Positions 1 through 9,407 are shown, counted from the stretch's first letter. The stretch is DNA of 64,000 bases from Bin55 sp965199895 (GCA_965199895.1 CBDATJ010000015.1:124001-188000), one strand, 5' to 3'. The notes: generated by a model not told the origin, from the sequence alone. A program made the numbers and translations.

Positions 1-456
1 CATAGTGAAGCGTTCGCGAGACCAATCAACAGAGACTCCCATACGACGCATTTGCTGGGTGATGGCACCACCGGATTCGTCCTTCCACTTCCAAACTCGT
101 TCAAGAAAGGCTTCTCTACCAACATCGTCCAGTGATTTACCCTCAGCTTTGAGTTGTTCGGTGACCACCATTTGGGTTGAAATACCCGCGTGATCGGTAC
201 CCGGTTGCCATAGCGTGTCGTGTCCAGACATCCGTCGATAGCGAATGATCGCATCCATCAAAGTGTGCTGGAAAGCATGGCCTAGATGGAGTGTCCCAGT
301 GACGTTCGGTGGGGGTATAGCGATGGAAAACGGTGTACCGGTTCCACTAGGGGTAAAGAAACCCTGGCTTTCCCATTTCTGATACAGTTCAGCTTCGATC
401 TTTTGATGAACAAACGCTTTTGAAAGGGGAGAAGAAGTGTCTTGTGGAGTACTCAA
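1..456 (-). CDS. valS: Valine-tRNA ligase, N-terminal part (runs off window)
   Basis: Class I aminoacyl-tRNA synthetase that charges tRNA-Val in the cytoplasm. Only about the first 152 codons are in the window; the C-terminus lies beyond position 1. The visible part holds the PPPNVTGTLHLGHA block, which contains the HIGH-type ATP-binding signature, followed by the LWQPGTDHAGI segment typical of ValRS. The start is taken as TTG at 456-454, which overlaps the holC stop as TTGA, a junction suggesting translational coupling. No ATG or GTG lies in frame close upstream. The holC-valS pair is a standard gammaproteobacterial arrangement. The identity is secure; the exact start is inferred from the overlap. 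Confidence 0.93.
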   Translation of the reverse strand, partial: MSTPQDTSSPLSKAFVHQKIEAELYQKWESQGFFTPSGTGTPFSIAIPPPNVTGTLHLGHAFQHTLMDAIIRYRRMSGHDTLWQPGTDHAGISTQMVVTEQLKAEGKSLDDVGREAFLERVWKWKDESGGAITQQMRRMGVSVDWSRERFTM

Positions 457-953
457 GATGCAGTTGTTTCCTTTAGAGGCTGTGTTTCCCAGTCTTCGAC
501 CGGGAGGTATTCAATCTTGTAATTCAAAGCCCGATATTGTTTATAGCGTTCTCGGGATAGCAATAACTCTTGCGGATTTTGGATAACAATCTCGTGAACA
601 TGGTCAAACTGTTTGAGACATTTGGGCACGGAGTCCGATAGGTTGACTAGCGATTCTCCCGTTCCAACATAGATCTGCAGTTCACTCATTGAAACAAGAC
701 AAAATTCCGGTTTGATGTTGGTGCTCTCATGAGGGATGTACCGGTCAAGAGGATAGTGCCATAGTGTTTCATCTACTTGATTCAGAAGCTCTTGATTGGG
801 TACTATGATGTGTACGGGTATCTTTTGTTCAAACTCTTCGGAGATGAGTTTGCAAGCAGCTCTAATCTTGTCGATAGGATCACGGTCTTGGAGAACGTAA
901 AACGTTATGAGAGGATTCTTGTCCACAAGCTTAGTGGCTGTTAGTTTCGACAA
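453..953 (-). CDS. holC: DNA polymerase III chi subunit
   Basis: Chi is a clamp-loader accessory subunit that links the DnaX complex to single-strand binding protein at the replication fork. The protein is 166 aa; E. coli chi is about 147 aa. Recognisable family segments are the early beta-strand LITFYVL, the DETLWHYPLDRYIPHE block, and the RERYKQYR helix near the C-terminus. The longest start is TTG at 953; an in-frame GTG at 926 would trim nine residues and bring the first beta-strand closer to the usual position. No clear Shine-Dalgarno sequence decides between them. It overlaps valS by 4 bases. pepA, which often precedes holC in gammaproteobacteria, is absent here; lptF diverges directly. 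Confidence 0.9.
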   Translation of the reverse strand: MSKLTATKLVDKNPLITFYVLQDRDPIDKIRAACKLISEEFEQKIPVHIIVPNQELLNQVDETLWHYPLDRYIPHESTNIKPEFCLVSMSELQIYVGTGESLVNLSDSVPKCLKQFDHVHEIVIQNPQELLLSRERYKQYRALNYKIEYLPVEDWETQPLKETTAS

Positions 954-1045
954 GCGATTGTGCGTTTTTGAGATGTTTCAAATGAGGCTAATCCAGAAAA
1001 TATTATACTAGTATACATGAAATTGACTGACGACTAGCCTGACCC

Positions 1046-2116
1046 ATGTTCTTTCGATCGATAGCTTATCGACACATTGTCAGAGAACTAGTTCTCGTTC
1101 TTTGTGTGGTCTTTGTGTTACTCATTTTGGTGAGTTTAGCGGCTCGATTTACCGGCTATCTTCAGGAAGCTGCCGCAGGTAAGTTTGCAGCAGATGTTCT
1201 ATGGATGTTAGTTGCGCTTCGATTACCAGAATTTGTGCAACTGTCGTTGCCTTTTGCACTGGTTCTAGCCATAGTGATCACCTTTGGTCGCATCCACGCA
1301 GATCAAGAGTATGTGGTGTTGGTGGTAGGAAATGCATCTACTGGTCGCATCTTGGGTTGGGTCTTGTCTGTAGTGATTCCGGCTAGTCTGTTGGTTGGGA
1401 TTTTGAGTCTTGTAGTGACTCCTTTATCGCGACAAGCCTTTGTTGATTTGTTAGAAGAAGCGGCAGTGTCACACGAATTTGATGTGTTGAAGTCAGGAGA
1501 ATTTAGAACGTTCAATGATGGTCAACGTGCTTTGACTGTTGGAGCGGTTGATCGTGAAAACCGTCAACTGTTCGACTTGTTCTTCTATGACTCAACCTCA
1601 CAAGTCCCCAGTGTCATCCTTGCAGAATCGGCGACTTTGTTGGTGAATCCTGTTAAAGGACATCGTATCCTGAAGTTGTTTGATGGAGTGCGATACGAAG
1701 GAGAACCAGGTACGTATGCCTATCAAGTTGCGGAGTTTAAATCGTTGTCTATGAGACTCGACGTAGAACAAGAGATAGATGTTCCCGTTGAAGTTGAAGC
1801 AACTCTTACCAATGTCTTAAATCGGGACGACATTGAACAGTCGCAAGAGTTGGATTGGCGAGTGTCTCTTCCCTTAATGACCTTGGTGAGTGGGTTGATG
1901 GCTTTTGGTCTCGCACGCACCAAACCTCGCGCAGGTCGATTTGGAAGAATTATTCCGGGGATCCTATCGTTTGTCGGTTACTACCTCATCCTAGTCTTTA
2001 TTCAAATGGGTACTCCTAATTCCAGCTTGGTGAGCTCCGTAGCAATTTATCTTGCACACCTTGTGGTCGCTGTATTAGCTCTGTTCTTGATCTATCGTGG
2101 AGCTCGACCTTCATGA
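1046..2116 (+). CDS. lptF: LPS export ABC transporter permease LptF
   Basis: Inner-membrane permease of the LptB2FG transporter, which extracts lipopolysaccharide and feeds it to the LptC-A-D bridge. The 356-aa protein shows the YjgP/YjgQ layout: transmembrane segments near residues 12-33, 50-80 and 100-125, a large periplasmic beta-jellyroll domain in the middle, and three C-terminal membrane segments (about 275-350). It starts at ATG 1046, and its last codons overlap lptG by the sequence ATGA, so the two are a coupled pair. It is divergent from holC-valS, a conserved arrangement in gammaproteobacteria. The upstream 90 bases are AT-rich and probably hold the divergent promoters. Confidence 0.95.
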   Translation: MFFRSIAYRHIVRELVLVLCVVFVLLILVSLAARFTGYLQEAAAGKFAADVLWMLVALRLPEFVQLSLPFALVLAIVITFGRIHADQEYVVLVVGNASTGRILGWVLSVVIPASLLVGILSLVVTPLSRQAFVDLLEEAAVSHEFDVLKSGEFRTFNDGQRALTVGAVDRENRQLFDLFFYDSTSQVPSVILAESATLLVNPVKGHRILKLFDGVRYEGEPGTYAYQVAEFKSLSMRLDVEQEIDVPVEVEATLTNVLNRDDIEQSQELDWRVSLPLMTLVSGLMAFGLARTKPRAGRFGRIIPGILSFVGYYLILVFIQMGTPNSSLVSSVAIYLAHLVVAVLALFLIYRGARPS

Positions 2117-3171
2117 ATCTGAAACAGTATGACCTCTATGTTGCTCGAACGATAATTATTTGTATAGTAGTCGTGTTGCTATGTATTGGTCTGTTGTTGA
2201 CCATGTTTGCTTTGGTGGACGAAACACAGGGAGTGTCTGAAACACGTTCCTTTGCAACGATTGTCCTTTCGGTTCTTTCTGACCTTCCCATCCGACTAAC
2301 GGAAGTTTCCAACTACATCGTGTTGATGGGGGGTCTCATTGGTTTAGGAACACTCAGTCAAAACTCTGAAGTCACTGTGTTAAGAGCGTCTGGCGTTTCG
2401 CCGATTCGATTGTGTCTACCCATAGCGGTTGTTTCAATTTTGTTCTATCTCGTCATGGTGTTTATGACCGAAACAACCACACCTGCACTGAGTGCATGGG
2501 CGGCTCAGTTTGACGATGAAGCGGTTGCCACTGAAGAGGGGGTGTGGTACAAAGAAAGCAACATATACACTCGCATCAATGCTTTGGATTCGCAGTTGGA
2601 AATAAACAGACTGTTGCAATTTGAAACCACTCCAAACACCACGCTATCTCGAGCGTTAACTGCGGAAGGAGGGAGTGCCAATACCACAGAAAATTCATTT
2701 GAACTCAGGGGGGTTGCTGAGACTCAGTTTTTTGAGTCCTCAATTGATACCAGAAGAGAGCACACCCGTACCTGGGAGATTCAAAGTGATTTGTTGACAC
2801 TCAAATCACGGCTCACACAAGAACCGTCAGAGTTTGGTATTGTAGAGCTCTACGAACACATTCAATACTTGGAGAATGAAGGTCAAGATACTAAAGAGTT
2901 TGAAATTTCACTCTGGACTCGACTGGCTAAGCCGTTGTCGATACTCGGTTTGATACCTGTTATCGTTGGATTTGTATTGGGTCCACTACGAGAGACTGGA
3001 ATGGGTACCCGAATTGCAGTGGGGTTAGGTGTTGGAATTTTTCTTGAGTATTTTCAAAGAATGCTGATACCTTTGGCATCGCTTTATGGTCTACACCCCA
3101 TATGGGTAGTGTTTATTCCTCTGGTGTTAATCTTCGGTTGTGGAGGGTGGTTGCTCCGCAAAACGCGTTGA
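2113..3171 (+). CDS. lptG: LPS export ABC transporter permease LptG
   Basis: Second permease of the LptB2FG lipopolysaccharide exporter. The 352-aa protein repeats the LptF architecture: an N-terminal membrane segment (about residues 12-34), further segments near 60-120, a periplasmic domain with WYKESNIYTRI, a motif region typical of LptG, and three C-terminal helices. Its ATG lies inside the last codons of lptF (ATGA overlap). The 3' end runs 45 bases into the oppositely oriented RDD gene, so the two convergent transcripts overlap. Function follows from family and partner; no unusual substitution was noticed. Confidence 0.95.
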   Translation: MNLKQYDLYVARTIIICIVVVLLCIGLLLTMFALVDETQGVSETRSFATIVLSVLSDLPIRLTEVSNYIVLMGGLIGLGTLSQNSEVTVLRASGVSPIRLCLPIAVVSILFYLVMVFMTETTTPALSAWAAQFDDEAVATEEGVWYKESNIYTRINALDSQLEINRLLQFETTPNTTLSRALTAEGGSANTTENSFELRGVAETQFFESSIDTRREHTRTWEIQSDLLTLKSRLTQEPSEFGIVELYEHIQYLENEGQDTKEFEISLWTRLAKPLSILGLIPVIVGFVLGPLRETGMGTRIAVGLGVGIFLEYFQRMLIPLASLYGLHPIWVVFIPLVLIFGCGGWLLRKTR

Positions 3172-3618
3172 GACCAATCGATATCGAACGACATAACTGT
3201 TTGAGAGTAAGTCTGACCAACTTTTTCGATTTGAATCAATCCCTATCCACAAATAACCAAATCCCAGTAGACTCAGGGAGAGTATTTCACCGATAAAGCG
3301 GAGCAATGCTTGTCTCAGGGTAAATGGACCTTCGCATTCGATTCTTAGTCGCCAAGCTAACATACCGATGGTCTGCCTTTTGTGCATCCAACAATAACAC
3401 ACGTAAGCGAATAGGATGATGAACAACATGCTTTGGACCCATGCTCCAGTCCATGCTCTACCCGTGAAAGTGACAAGCAGAATGATGGTGATCATCCAAA
3501 TGGCAACGACAATCAATGTGTCATAGATCAAGGCAAATATACGATACCCAAATGCTGCTCGATTGACCGTTTCAAAAGTGGGACCCGTGCGATTTTCTTG
3601 GTTTGAAAATGTGGTCAC
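3127..3618 (-). CDS. RDD family membrane protein
   Basis: Small integral membrane protein of the RDD family (163 aa). Membrane segments are visible around residues 25-50 and 60-80, followed by an amphipathic stretch and another hydrophobic segment near 115-130. The conserved family region TIGMLAWRLRIE and the SWSDLLS segment near the C-terminus support the call. The molecular function of RDD proteins is not well defined; roles in transport or ion homeostasis have been proposed for some. The start is GTG at 3618, without a convincing ribosome-binding site. The gene is convergent with lptG and overlaps its end by 45 bases. Confidence 0.8.
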   Translation of the reverse strand: MTTFSNQENRTGPTFETVNRAAFGYRIFALIYDTLIVVAIWMITIILLVTFTGRAWTGAWVQSMLFIILFAYVCYCWMHKRQTIGMLAWRLRIECEGPFTLRQALLRFIGEILSLSLLGFGYLWIGIDSNRKSWSDLLSNSYVVRYRLVSTRFAEQPPSTTED

Positions 3619-3716
3619 AACTAACAGTATGGGTGATCGATATGACTAGGATATTGGGAGAGAGTTTGGAGTCTTGGTGGTCGCGATAGACGAAAAACTG
3701 CACTGATGCTCGTTAC

Positions 3717-3722
3717 TATAAT
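3717..3722 (+). promoter_or_regulatory. Candidate -10 element of the tRNA-Leu gene
   Basis: A perfect TATAAT lies 14 bases upstream of the tRNA-Leu 5' end, which is a plausible spacing for a tRNA promoter. No good -35 hexamer is seen at 16-18 bases upstream, so the assignment rests on the -10 box and its position. Confidence 0.45.
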
Positions 3723-3736
3723 CCATCTTTCTACAA

Positions 3737-3823
3737 GCCAGAGTGGCGAAACTGGTATACGCGCCAGACTCAAAATCTGGTGGTGGCAACACCGTGAGAG
3801 TTCGACCCTCTCCTCTGGCACCA
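3737..3823 (+). tRNA. tRNA-Leu(CAA)
   Basis: An 87-nt tRNA with acceptor stem GCCAGAG (3737-3743) pairing with CTCTGGC (3813-3819), an anticodon stem CCAGA/TCTGG with loop CTCAAAA, a long variable arm (class II, as expected for leucine), a TTCGACC T-loop, and an encoded CCA tail (3821-3823). The anticodon is CAA at 3771-3773, reading UUG. It sits alone between the RDD gene and a metallopeptidase gene. Confidence 0.97.
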
Positions 3824-3849
3824 ATTCTTGTTCCCAAAAGCCAAACGCT

Positions 3850-4653
3850 TCAAACCAACACTTCAAGTAGCAAGGAATGGTAGGACTGGATGGACTGATC
3901 CAGTTCATGCGATCCGGGCAAGTTCTCTTCCATCAAATGGTAGAAATTGGGAGTGTGACCGCGTATCTTCAGATGGCACAGTTCGTGAACCACAATCAAC
4001 TCAATGTACTTACGTGGCATCTTGATGAGGTGAGTGTTGATTCTGATTCGACCTTGAATACTACAGCTTCCCCATCGATATTTGGAGTAACCATGGCTCC
4101 AGGGCGGGACTTCATCGGTAATCGAAGTTTGTGCGACCATGTTGGTGACGATGTCGCTGAATATGGGAGTAGCAAATCTCTTATACCATTTCCACACAAC
4201 ACGTTGAACTGATTGGTCATCGGGGCAGTGGACATGAAACAAGTTTTCATTGATTTCGACATGAACGGATTTGGAATGATGTAACATGAGAGCTTTGGGT
4301 TCGCCCAGTAACCACAGAGTCGCTCCAGACTCATATTTCAGAGGAAAGCTCACTGCACGTTTTGTGTGATTGACCTGGATTCTTTCTCGAAGCCACTGCT
4401 CGTGTCGTTGGATGTTGGTACGTAGATAGACATCTGGAATGTCAGCAGGATGTTCAATAAACAGAACCCCTTCGGGGTGGTAGTTCATTTGGATAGAACT
4501 CTTGCGCTTGGGAGCCACTCGACAACGTATCAAGATAGTGTGTCCATCCAGTGTCAACTTATCTAGAGAAGTGACAGACAGTGGAGCAGCGATTACCGGA
4601 TCGTCACTGGATTCCGAATGTTTAACACGGAGGTTGAATAAATCTTGGTGCAT
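3850..4653 (-). CDS. YgjP-like (DUF45/WLM family) metallopeptidase
   Basis: Predicted zinc metallopeptidase of the YgjP/SprT-like group, 267 aa. The C-terminal half carries the WGSCS..G.I..N segment and the metal-binding HELCH motif (His223, Glu224, His227), with a further His at 233 as the likely third ligand. These families often have the order WGSC then HELCH seen here. The substrate is unknown. The gene starts with ATG at 4653 and is divergent from queA, whose start is 68 bases away, so they share a short promoter region. No signal peptide is visible, so a cytoplasmic location is likely. Confidence 0.85.
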   Translation of the reverse strand: MHQDLFNLRVKHSESSDDPVIAAPLSVTSLDKLTLDGHTILIRCRVAPKRKSSIQMNYHPEGVLFIEHPADIPDVYLRTNIQRHEQWLRERIQVNHTKRAVSFPLKYESGATLWLLGEPKALMLHHSKSVHVEINENLFHVHCPDDQSVQRVVWKWYKRFATPIFSDIVTNMVAQTSITDEVPPWSHGYSKYRWGSCSIQGRIRINTHLIKMPRKYIELIVVHELCHLKIRGHTPNFYHLMEENLPGSHELDQSIQSYHSLLLEVLV

Positions 4654-4721
4654 GTGTTGTGAAACTCACAGTACCAACCTATTATGGCGTTTGCTCTTCA
4701 ACATTGAATAGACTTTCGGAC

Positions 4722-5729
4722 ATGTCTCAACTGAAAAAGTCGGATTTTGACTTTGAACTTCCAAATGAACTGATCGCGAAAGTACCTGTTTCCAAGCGGA
4801 CAGATAGTCGCTTGCTTGTCGTGGGTTCAGATTCACATCAGCATCTCAAGTTCGCTGAAATTGTTGATTTCTTTCGGGAGGGTGATGTTCTTGTCATTAA
4901 CGATACTAAAGTAGTCAAGGCTCGACTGATGGGTACTAAAGAGACCGCTAGTACCGTTGAAGCGTTGGTTGAGAGATTTGGAGATGACAACATCGCTCTA
5001 TGCCGGGTTCGACCGAAAAAACGAGTTCAAATAGGACAAACGCTAGATTTTTCGGGTTACAAAGCTACGGTGACCCAAACAGAGGGAGAGTATCTTCGAT
5101 TAGAGTTTGATACGATGGTCACTGAAATCATGGATCAGGTTGGTCGGGTACCTATTCCCCCTTATCTGGGTCGGCAAGACACCATCGACGATCAATATCG
5201 GTACCAGACCGTCTATGCTCAGAATAATGGTGCTATAGCAGCACCCACGGCAGGACTACACTTTGACGATGAGCTATTGGCTCAGATTAGGCGGAAGGGA
5301 GTTTCCATTGTTCCGATCACTCTACACGTTGGGTCCGGAACCTTTCAACCCTTGAGGACGGAAAATCTAGAAGATGTTGAGCTCTATTCGGAACAATATA
5401 ACATTCCTACAGAAACTATTGAAGCGATTGATACCCGTTCTGGTAGGTGTATCGCAGTGGGTACGACCGTGGTGAGAACTCTGGAGCATTTCGCATTGAC
5501 CAACAGTCGTCAAGGTCACACGAAGCTGTTCATCAAACCTGGATTTAGATTTCAAATGATCGATGCTTTGATTACTAATTTTCATTTGCCAGAATCCACT
5601 CTCATCATGTTGGTTTGTGCATTTGTAGGGTACAGCAGGACCATGTCAGCTTACCAAACAGCAATAGCAAACCAATATCGTTTTTACAGTTATGGAGACG
5701 CAATGTGGTGTGAATCTCATGAAGTTTGA
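4722..5729 (+). CDS. queA: S-adenosylmethionine:tRNA ribosyltransferase-isomerase
   Basis: QueA transfers and isomerises the ribose of S-adenosylmethionine onto 7-aminomethyl-7-deazaguanine in tRNA, giving epoxyqueuosine. The protein is 335 aa from the ATG at 4722, where it begins with the family N-terminus (MSQLKKSDFDFELP); a longer frame from 4659 lacks homology. Motifs include VINDTKV, AAPTAGLHF, VTLHVGSGTFQP and the late NFHLPESTLIML. The 3' end overlaps tgt, which catalyses the preceding base-exchange step. Together they form a queuosine operon upstream of yajC-secD-secF, a common proteobacterial order. Confidence 0.96.
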   Translation: MSQLKKSDFDFELPNELIAKVPVSKRTDSRLLVVGSDSHQHLKFAEIVDFFREGDVLVINDTKVVKARLMGTKETASTVEALVERFGDDNIALCRVRPKKRVQIGQTLDFSGYKATVTQTEGEYLRLEFDTMVTEIMDQVGRVPIPPYLGRQDTIDDQYRYQTVYAQNNGAIAAPTAGLHFDDELLAQIRRKGVSIVPITLHVGSGTFQPLRTENLEDVELYSEQYNIPTETIEAIDTRSGRCIAVGTTVVRTLEHFALTNSRQGHTKLFIKPGFRFQMIDALITNFHLPESTLIMLVCAFVGYSRTMSAYQTAIANQYRFYSYGDAMWCESHEV

Positions 5730-6831
5730 AGTCACTCATAACGACAGCGATGCTCGTGTTGGTAGACTGGAAATAAGAGATTCAGTCGTTCACACCCCCG
5801 TTTTTATGCCTTGTGGTACCTACGGTGCCGTGAAGGGGATGACCCCGAAGCAACTTCGGGACGTTGACACCCGCATACTGCTAGCTAATGCGTTTCATCT
5901 CGCAATAAGACCCGGTCATAAATTGATTGAGGCCATGGGTGGGCTCCATGAATTTATGAACTGGAAAGACCCAATTCTCACAGATTCCGGAGGTTATCAA
6001 GTGTTCTCACTTGGGGAACGGGCTAAGGTAGATGAAGAAGGAGTCATCTTTCAGTCTCCGGTCAATGGAGATCGAATCAGATTGACTCCTGCACATTGCA
6101 TGGAAATTCAAACTTCGCTCAATTCGGATATTGCGATGTGTTTTGACCAATTAGTTGGACTCCCCAACTCCAAAGAAGGGGTTCAGGACGCAATGGAACG
6201 GTCAATGAGATGGGCAAAACAATGCAGAGATTCCTACAAAGGGAAGGGGAGTTTATTCGGCATTGTCCAAGGTGGGACAGCAAAAGATCTTCGAATACAG
6301 AGTGTGAAAGAACTAGTATCGATTGGATTTGATGGCTACGCGATAGGGGGGCTTTCAGTTGGTGAATCGGATAACGAACTCTACAAGGTTCTGGAATGGA
6401 TCACCAAGGATCTACCTGCTGGTCAACCTCGATATTTGATGGGAGTAGGCACTCCTGTGGAGATACTGAAAGGGGTGGCCCATGGCATCGATATGTTTGA
6501 TTGCGTGTTGCCGACTCGAAATGCACGCAACGGCTATCTGTTTACTTCAACAGGGACAGTGAAGCTACGTAATGCCAAACACAAAAATTCGAATGAACCC
6601 ATCGATCCTAAATGTGATTGCTATACCTGTTTAAATTTCTGCCGAGGTTATCTACATCACTTAGACAAGTGCAAGGAAATGCTTGCTTCAACGTTGATGA
6701 CGATTCACAACCTCTACTATTTCCATCATTTGATGGCTGAGGCGCGTAGTGCCATTCGTAAGCAGAGGTTCAAACCACTCATTAGAGACTTATTTTTGGA
6801 CTGGATGAAAGAGTTCGAAGAAGACATCTAG
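5719..6831 (+). CDS. tgt: tRNA-guanine transglycosylase (queuosine)
   Basis: Exchanges guanine-34 of Asp, Asn, His and Tyr tRNAs for preQ1. The protein is 370 aa, near the E. coli length of 375. The catalytic region is clear: LTDSGGYQVFS with Asp89 (general acid/base) and FDCVLPTRNARNG with the nucleophilic aspartate. The zinc site is the CDCYTC...C...H cluster near the C-terminus. The start chosen is ATG 5719, matching the family N-terminus MKFEVT; it overlaps the queA stop by 11 bases. An upstream in-frame ATG at 5692 is less likely. Coupled expression with queA is inferred from the overlap. Confidence 0.97.
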   Translation: MKFEVTHNDSDARVGRLEIRDSVVHTPVFMPCGTYGAVKGMTPKQLRDVDTRILLANAFHLAIRPGHKLIEAMGGLHEFMNWKDPILTDSGGYQVFSLGERAKVDEEGVIFQSPVNGDRIRLTPAHCMEIQTSLNSDIAMCFDQLVGLPNSKEGVQDAMERSMRWAKQCRDSYKGKGSLFGIVQGGTAKDLRIQSVKELVSIGFDGYAIGGLSVGESDNELYKVLEWITKDLPAGQPRYLMGVGTPVEILKGVAHGIDMFDCVLPTRNARNGYLFTSTGTVKLRNAKHKNSNEPIDPKCDCYTCLNFCRGYLHHLDKCKEMLASTLMTIHNLYYFHHLMAEARSAIRKQRFKPLIRDLFLDWMKEFEEDI

Positions 6832-7133
6832 AAATCTGCTGAACTTTCAATTCTCGTTGAATTTGATTCAGACCAATGCCTCGATCTGGTGATCTACCCC
6901 AACAGTTGACAATACAAGAAAAATCAGATCTCGTGATGTCAACATATTGGTGTTTCAACCAATTAAGGTCATCCCACTCCAAAGTACCCCAATCTTGGTT
7001 CAAAAACTAAGATGCTAATACCGACAGGGTTTGATTCGTGATGTAGTAGACCGAGTTCTGTCAGAGATAGTGTAAATCTAGTCGACACTCACAACAAATT
7101 CGTAAAATTGAACTAGACATTCGGAGAGACTTC
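6832..7133. other. Intergenic stretch upstream of yajC
   Basis: About 300 bases separate tgt from yajC. No convincing gene is seen. The last part holds a good ribosome-binding site, GGAGAG at 7123-7128, six bases before the yajC ATG. An AT-rich segment near 7080-7110 could hold the yajC-secDF promoter, but no hexamer pair is convincing. Confidence 0.4.
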
Positions 7134-7472
7134 ATGAATTTAATTGAGACTGTCATGCATCAGAGTGGTGCCAGTGCACCTGGGTCAGGGAATGGTTGGA
7201 TTTCTTTCCTCCTGATTGGTGGATTCGTAGCCGTTTTCTACTTTCTGCTGATACGGCCTCAAAGCAAACAGCGTAAGCGACACCAGGAACTATTGACCTC
7301 ACTTTCTCGGGGTGATGAGGTCATCATGGCTAGTGGCATGATGGGTGTTATTACCAGAGTTGACGAAGATAGCGTGATGGTAAAAGTCGCCCAAAATACC
7401 GAGCTACGATTTCAAAAGCAAGCTGTCAATGCTACGCTTCCCAAGGGGACTATCCAAAACGTAGATGGCTGA
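7134..7472 (+). CDS. yajC: Preprotein translocase subunit YajC
   Basis: Small inner-membrane partner of SecD-SecF in the Sec holotranslocon. The 112-aa protein has one N-terminal membrane segment (about residues 22-40) ending with FYFLLIRPQSKQRKRH, the YajC signature, followed by a cytoplasmic domain with the GDEVIMASGMMGVI motif. It has a good ribosome-binding site (GGAGAG). Its 3' end overlaps the proposed secD start by 8 bases. It heads the yajC-secD-secF operon. Confidence 0.95.
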   Translation: MNLIETVMHQSGASAPGSGNGWISFLLIGGFVAVFYFLLIRPQSKQRKRHQELLTSLSRGDEVIMASGMMGVITRVDEDSVMVKVAQNTELRFQKQAVNATLPKGTIQNVDG

Positions 7473-9405
7473 TACTCGGGCGTTAGGCCAGAGCGCGTTT
7501 GGTATGCGTCCTCCGGCCAGACCCAGCAATCGCTATCCCATTTGGCGATACTTTGTATCCGTTATCGTCATTGGCTTCGCAATAGTCTTTGCGTTACCCA
7601 ATCTCTATCCCCCGGACTATGCATTACAGATTCAAACCGATAACCAAAAGAACGCTCAGGGAGAACGATTTGAAATAGGCAACAGTTTTCTTGATGTAGT
7701 GACCGATCACCTCAATACCAACGAGATTGAGCTGAAATCTGCTGAGTTAACCGAGGATGGAGCACAACTACGCTTTTTTGATGAACCGACGAGAGATGAA
7801 GCCAAGACGGTTTTAGAAGAGCGCTTGAATCCGGAGGGAATGGATCGACAGTTCGTCATTGCCATCAACCTTGCTGACACTACACCACAGTGGCTGAAGA
7901 ACATCGGGGGTAAGCCCATGACTTTAGGGTTGGATTTAGCTGGTGGGATTCACTTTGTTCTTCAAGTTGATATGCAACAAGCTATCGAAAAGCAGATGAG
8001 GGACGAGCAAGAAAAGATATTTAACGAGCTCAGAGAGTTACGGATTCGATACAGCCCCACTCAGAGCGAAATTGATGGCCAAACCTTCCAGATGACCTTC
8101 GATGACGTAGGAGAACGAGATCTGGTGTTTGAAGAACTGAGTACTACGTACGGACCACCTCATTTTGAGTTTAACTTAATAGATGAGGACGATATTCCTG
8201 GGATCCGGCTAGAAATTCTTGATGCTCGATTGAGAGAATTAGAAGATTTAGCAATAGAGCAAAACCTCAACGGTCTTAGAAATCGAGTGAATGAACTCAA
8301 TGTTTCTGAACCGTTAGTTCAACGTTTGGGACGAGATAGGATCGTGGTTGATCTACCGGGCGTTCAGGACAGTAGTGAAGCAAAGCGAATTTTGGATAAG
8401 TTCGCAACCCTCGAATTTAGACTGACAGAAAAATCTGGGGATCACCCCTCCACACTAGAAAACTTCCCTTACGAGGGACGCGAGGTGACGATTCGAAAGC
8501 AAAACATCATCACAGGTGAAAACGTGATTGATGCCAAGCCAGGTCGGGATCCAGAGACCGGTAGTCCTGAAGTTTACATTACCCTTGATCGACCAGGTGG
8601 AGATGCGCTACATGACGAAACCAAGGACGACATCGGACATATGATGGCAATCTTGTTCATTGAGCAAAAGCCAGTCGTCACCTCAGAGATCATCGAGGGT
8701 GAACGCATAGAGACTACACGAATAGAGGAAGAAAGAAGACTGATTAGTGTTGCACGTATTACTGCAGCTTTAGGATACCAATCGCGCATCACCGGAATAT
8801 CAGCCTTGGAAGCAAGAGAACTTTCGATTCTTCTACGTGCAGGTGCACTAGCAGCACCCATGTACTTTGTTGAAGAACGAACAGTTGGAGCGTCATTAGG
8901 CGCAGAAAACATTGAGCGTGGTTTTACCGCGGTGGTGATTGGTTTTGTATTAGTTCTGATCTTCATGCTGTTCTACTACAAGGTCTTCGGATTTGTTGCC
9001 AATTTAGCACTCACTTTTAACCTCATTATTGTGGTAGCAGTGATGTCTATTTTGGGAGCGACACTGACATTACCCGGTATTGCTGGAATTGTGCTTACTG
9101 TAGGTATGGCTGTGGATGCGAACGTACTGATATTCTCTAGGATTCGGGAGGAACTGAAAACCTCAGTTCCCTCAGTGGCGATACCAGCTGGATACAACAG
9201 AGCGTTCCTGACCATTTTTGATGCGAATTTAACCACTCTGTTTGTAGCTCTGATACTGTTAACTATCGGTAGTGGTCCGATTGCCGGATTCGCGGTGACT
9301 CTCTCAATTGGAGTGGTCACATCGATGTTCACTGCAATCTTTGTTTCACGAGGAATCGTACACTTGTTCTACGGTCGTAGCAAAGTAGAGAAGGTGTGGA
9401 TCTAA
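7465..9405 (+). CDS. secD: Protein translocase subunit SecD
   Basis: SecD uses the proton-motive force with SecF to pull exported proteins through SecYEG. The 646-aa protein has an N-terminal membrane segment (about residues 29-46), a large periplasmic region with the P1 domains including LGLDLAGGIHF, and five C-terminal membrane segments. The last part contains GMAVDANVLIFSRIREE, a hallmark of SecD. The start at ATG 7465 overlaps yajC; ATG 7504 is an alternative that would remove 13 residues and fits the usual SecD N-terminal length. It is followed after two bases by secF. Confidence 0.96.
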   Translation: MADTRALGQSAFGMRPPARPSNRYPIWRYFVSVIVIGFAIVFALPNLYPPDYALQIQTDNQKNAQGERFEIGNSFLDVVTDHLNTNEIELKSAELTEDGAQLRFFDEPTRDEAKTVLEERLNPEGMDRQFVIAINLADTTPQWLKNIGGKPMTLGLDLAGGIHFVLQVDMQQAIEKQMRDEQEKIFNELRELRIRYSPTQSEIDGQTFQMTFDDVGERDLVFEELSTTYGPPHFEFNLIDEDDIPGIRLEILDARLRELEDLAIEQNLNGLRNRVNELNVSEPLVQRLGRDRIVVDLPGVQDSSEAKRILDKFATLEFRLTEKSGDHPSTLENFPYEGREVTIRKQNIITGENVIDAKPGRDPETGSPEVYITLDRPGGDALHDETKDDIGHMMAILFIEQKPVVTSEIIEGERIETTRIEEERRLISVARITAALGYQSRITGISALEARELSILLRAGALAAPMYFVEERTVGASLGAENIERGFTAVVIGFVLVLIFMLFYYKVFGFVANLALTFNLIIVVAVMSILGATLTLPGIAGIVLTVGMAVDANVLIFSRIREELKTSVPSVAIPAGYNRAFLTIFDANLTTLFVALILLTIGSGPIAGFAVTLSIGVVTSMFTAIFVSRGIVHLFYGRSKVEKVWI

Positions 9406-9407
9406 TC

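Noticed and set aside
1001..1009. TATTAT/TATACT as -10 box of lptF
   Set aside because: No -35 hexamer is found at 15-19 bases, and the region is generally AT-rich, so it is not better than chance.
3621..3908. Minus-strand frames across the tRNA-Leu gene
   Set aside because: They overlap a secure tRNA and have no recognisable content.
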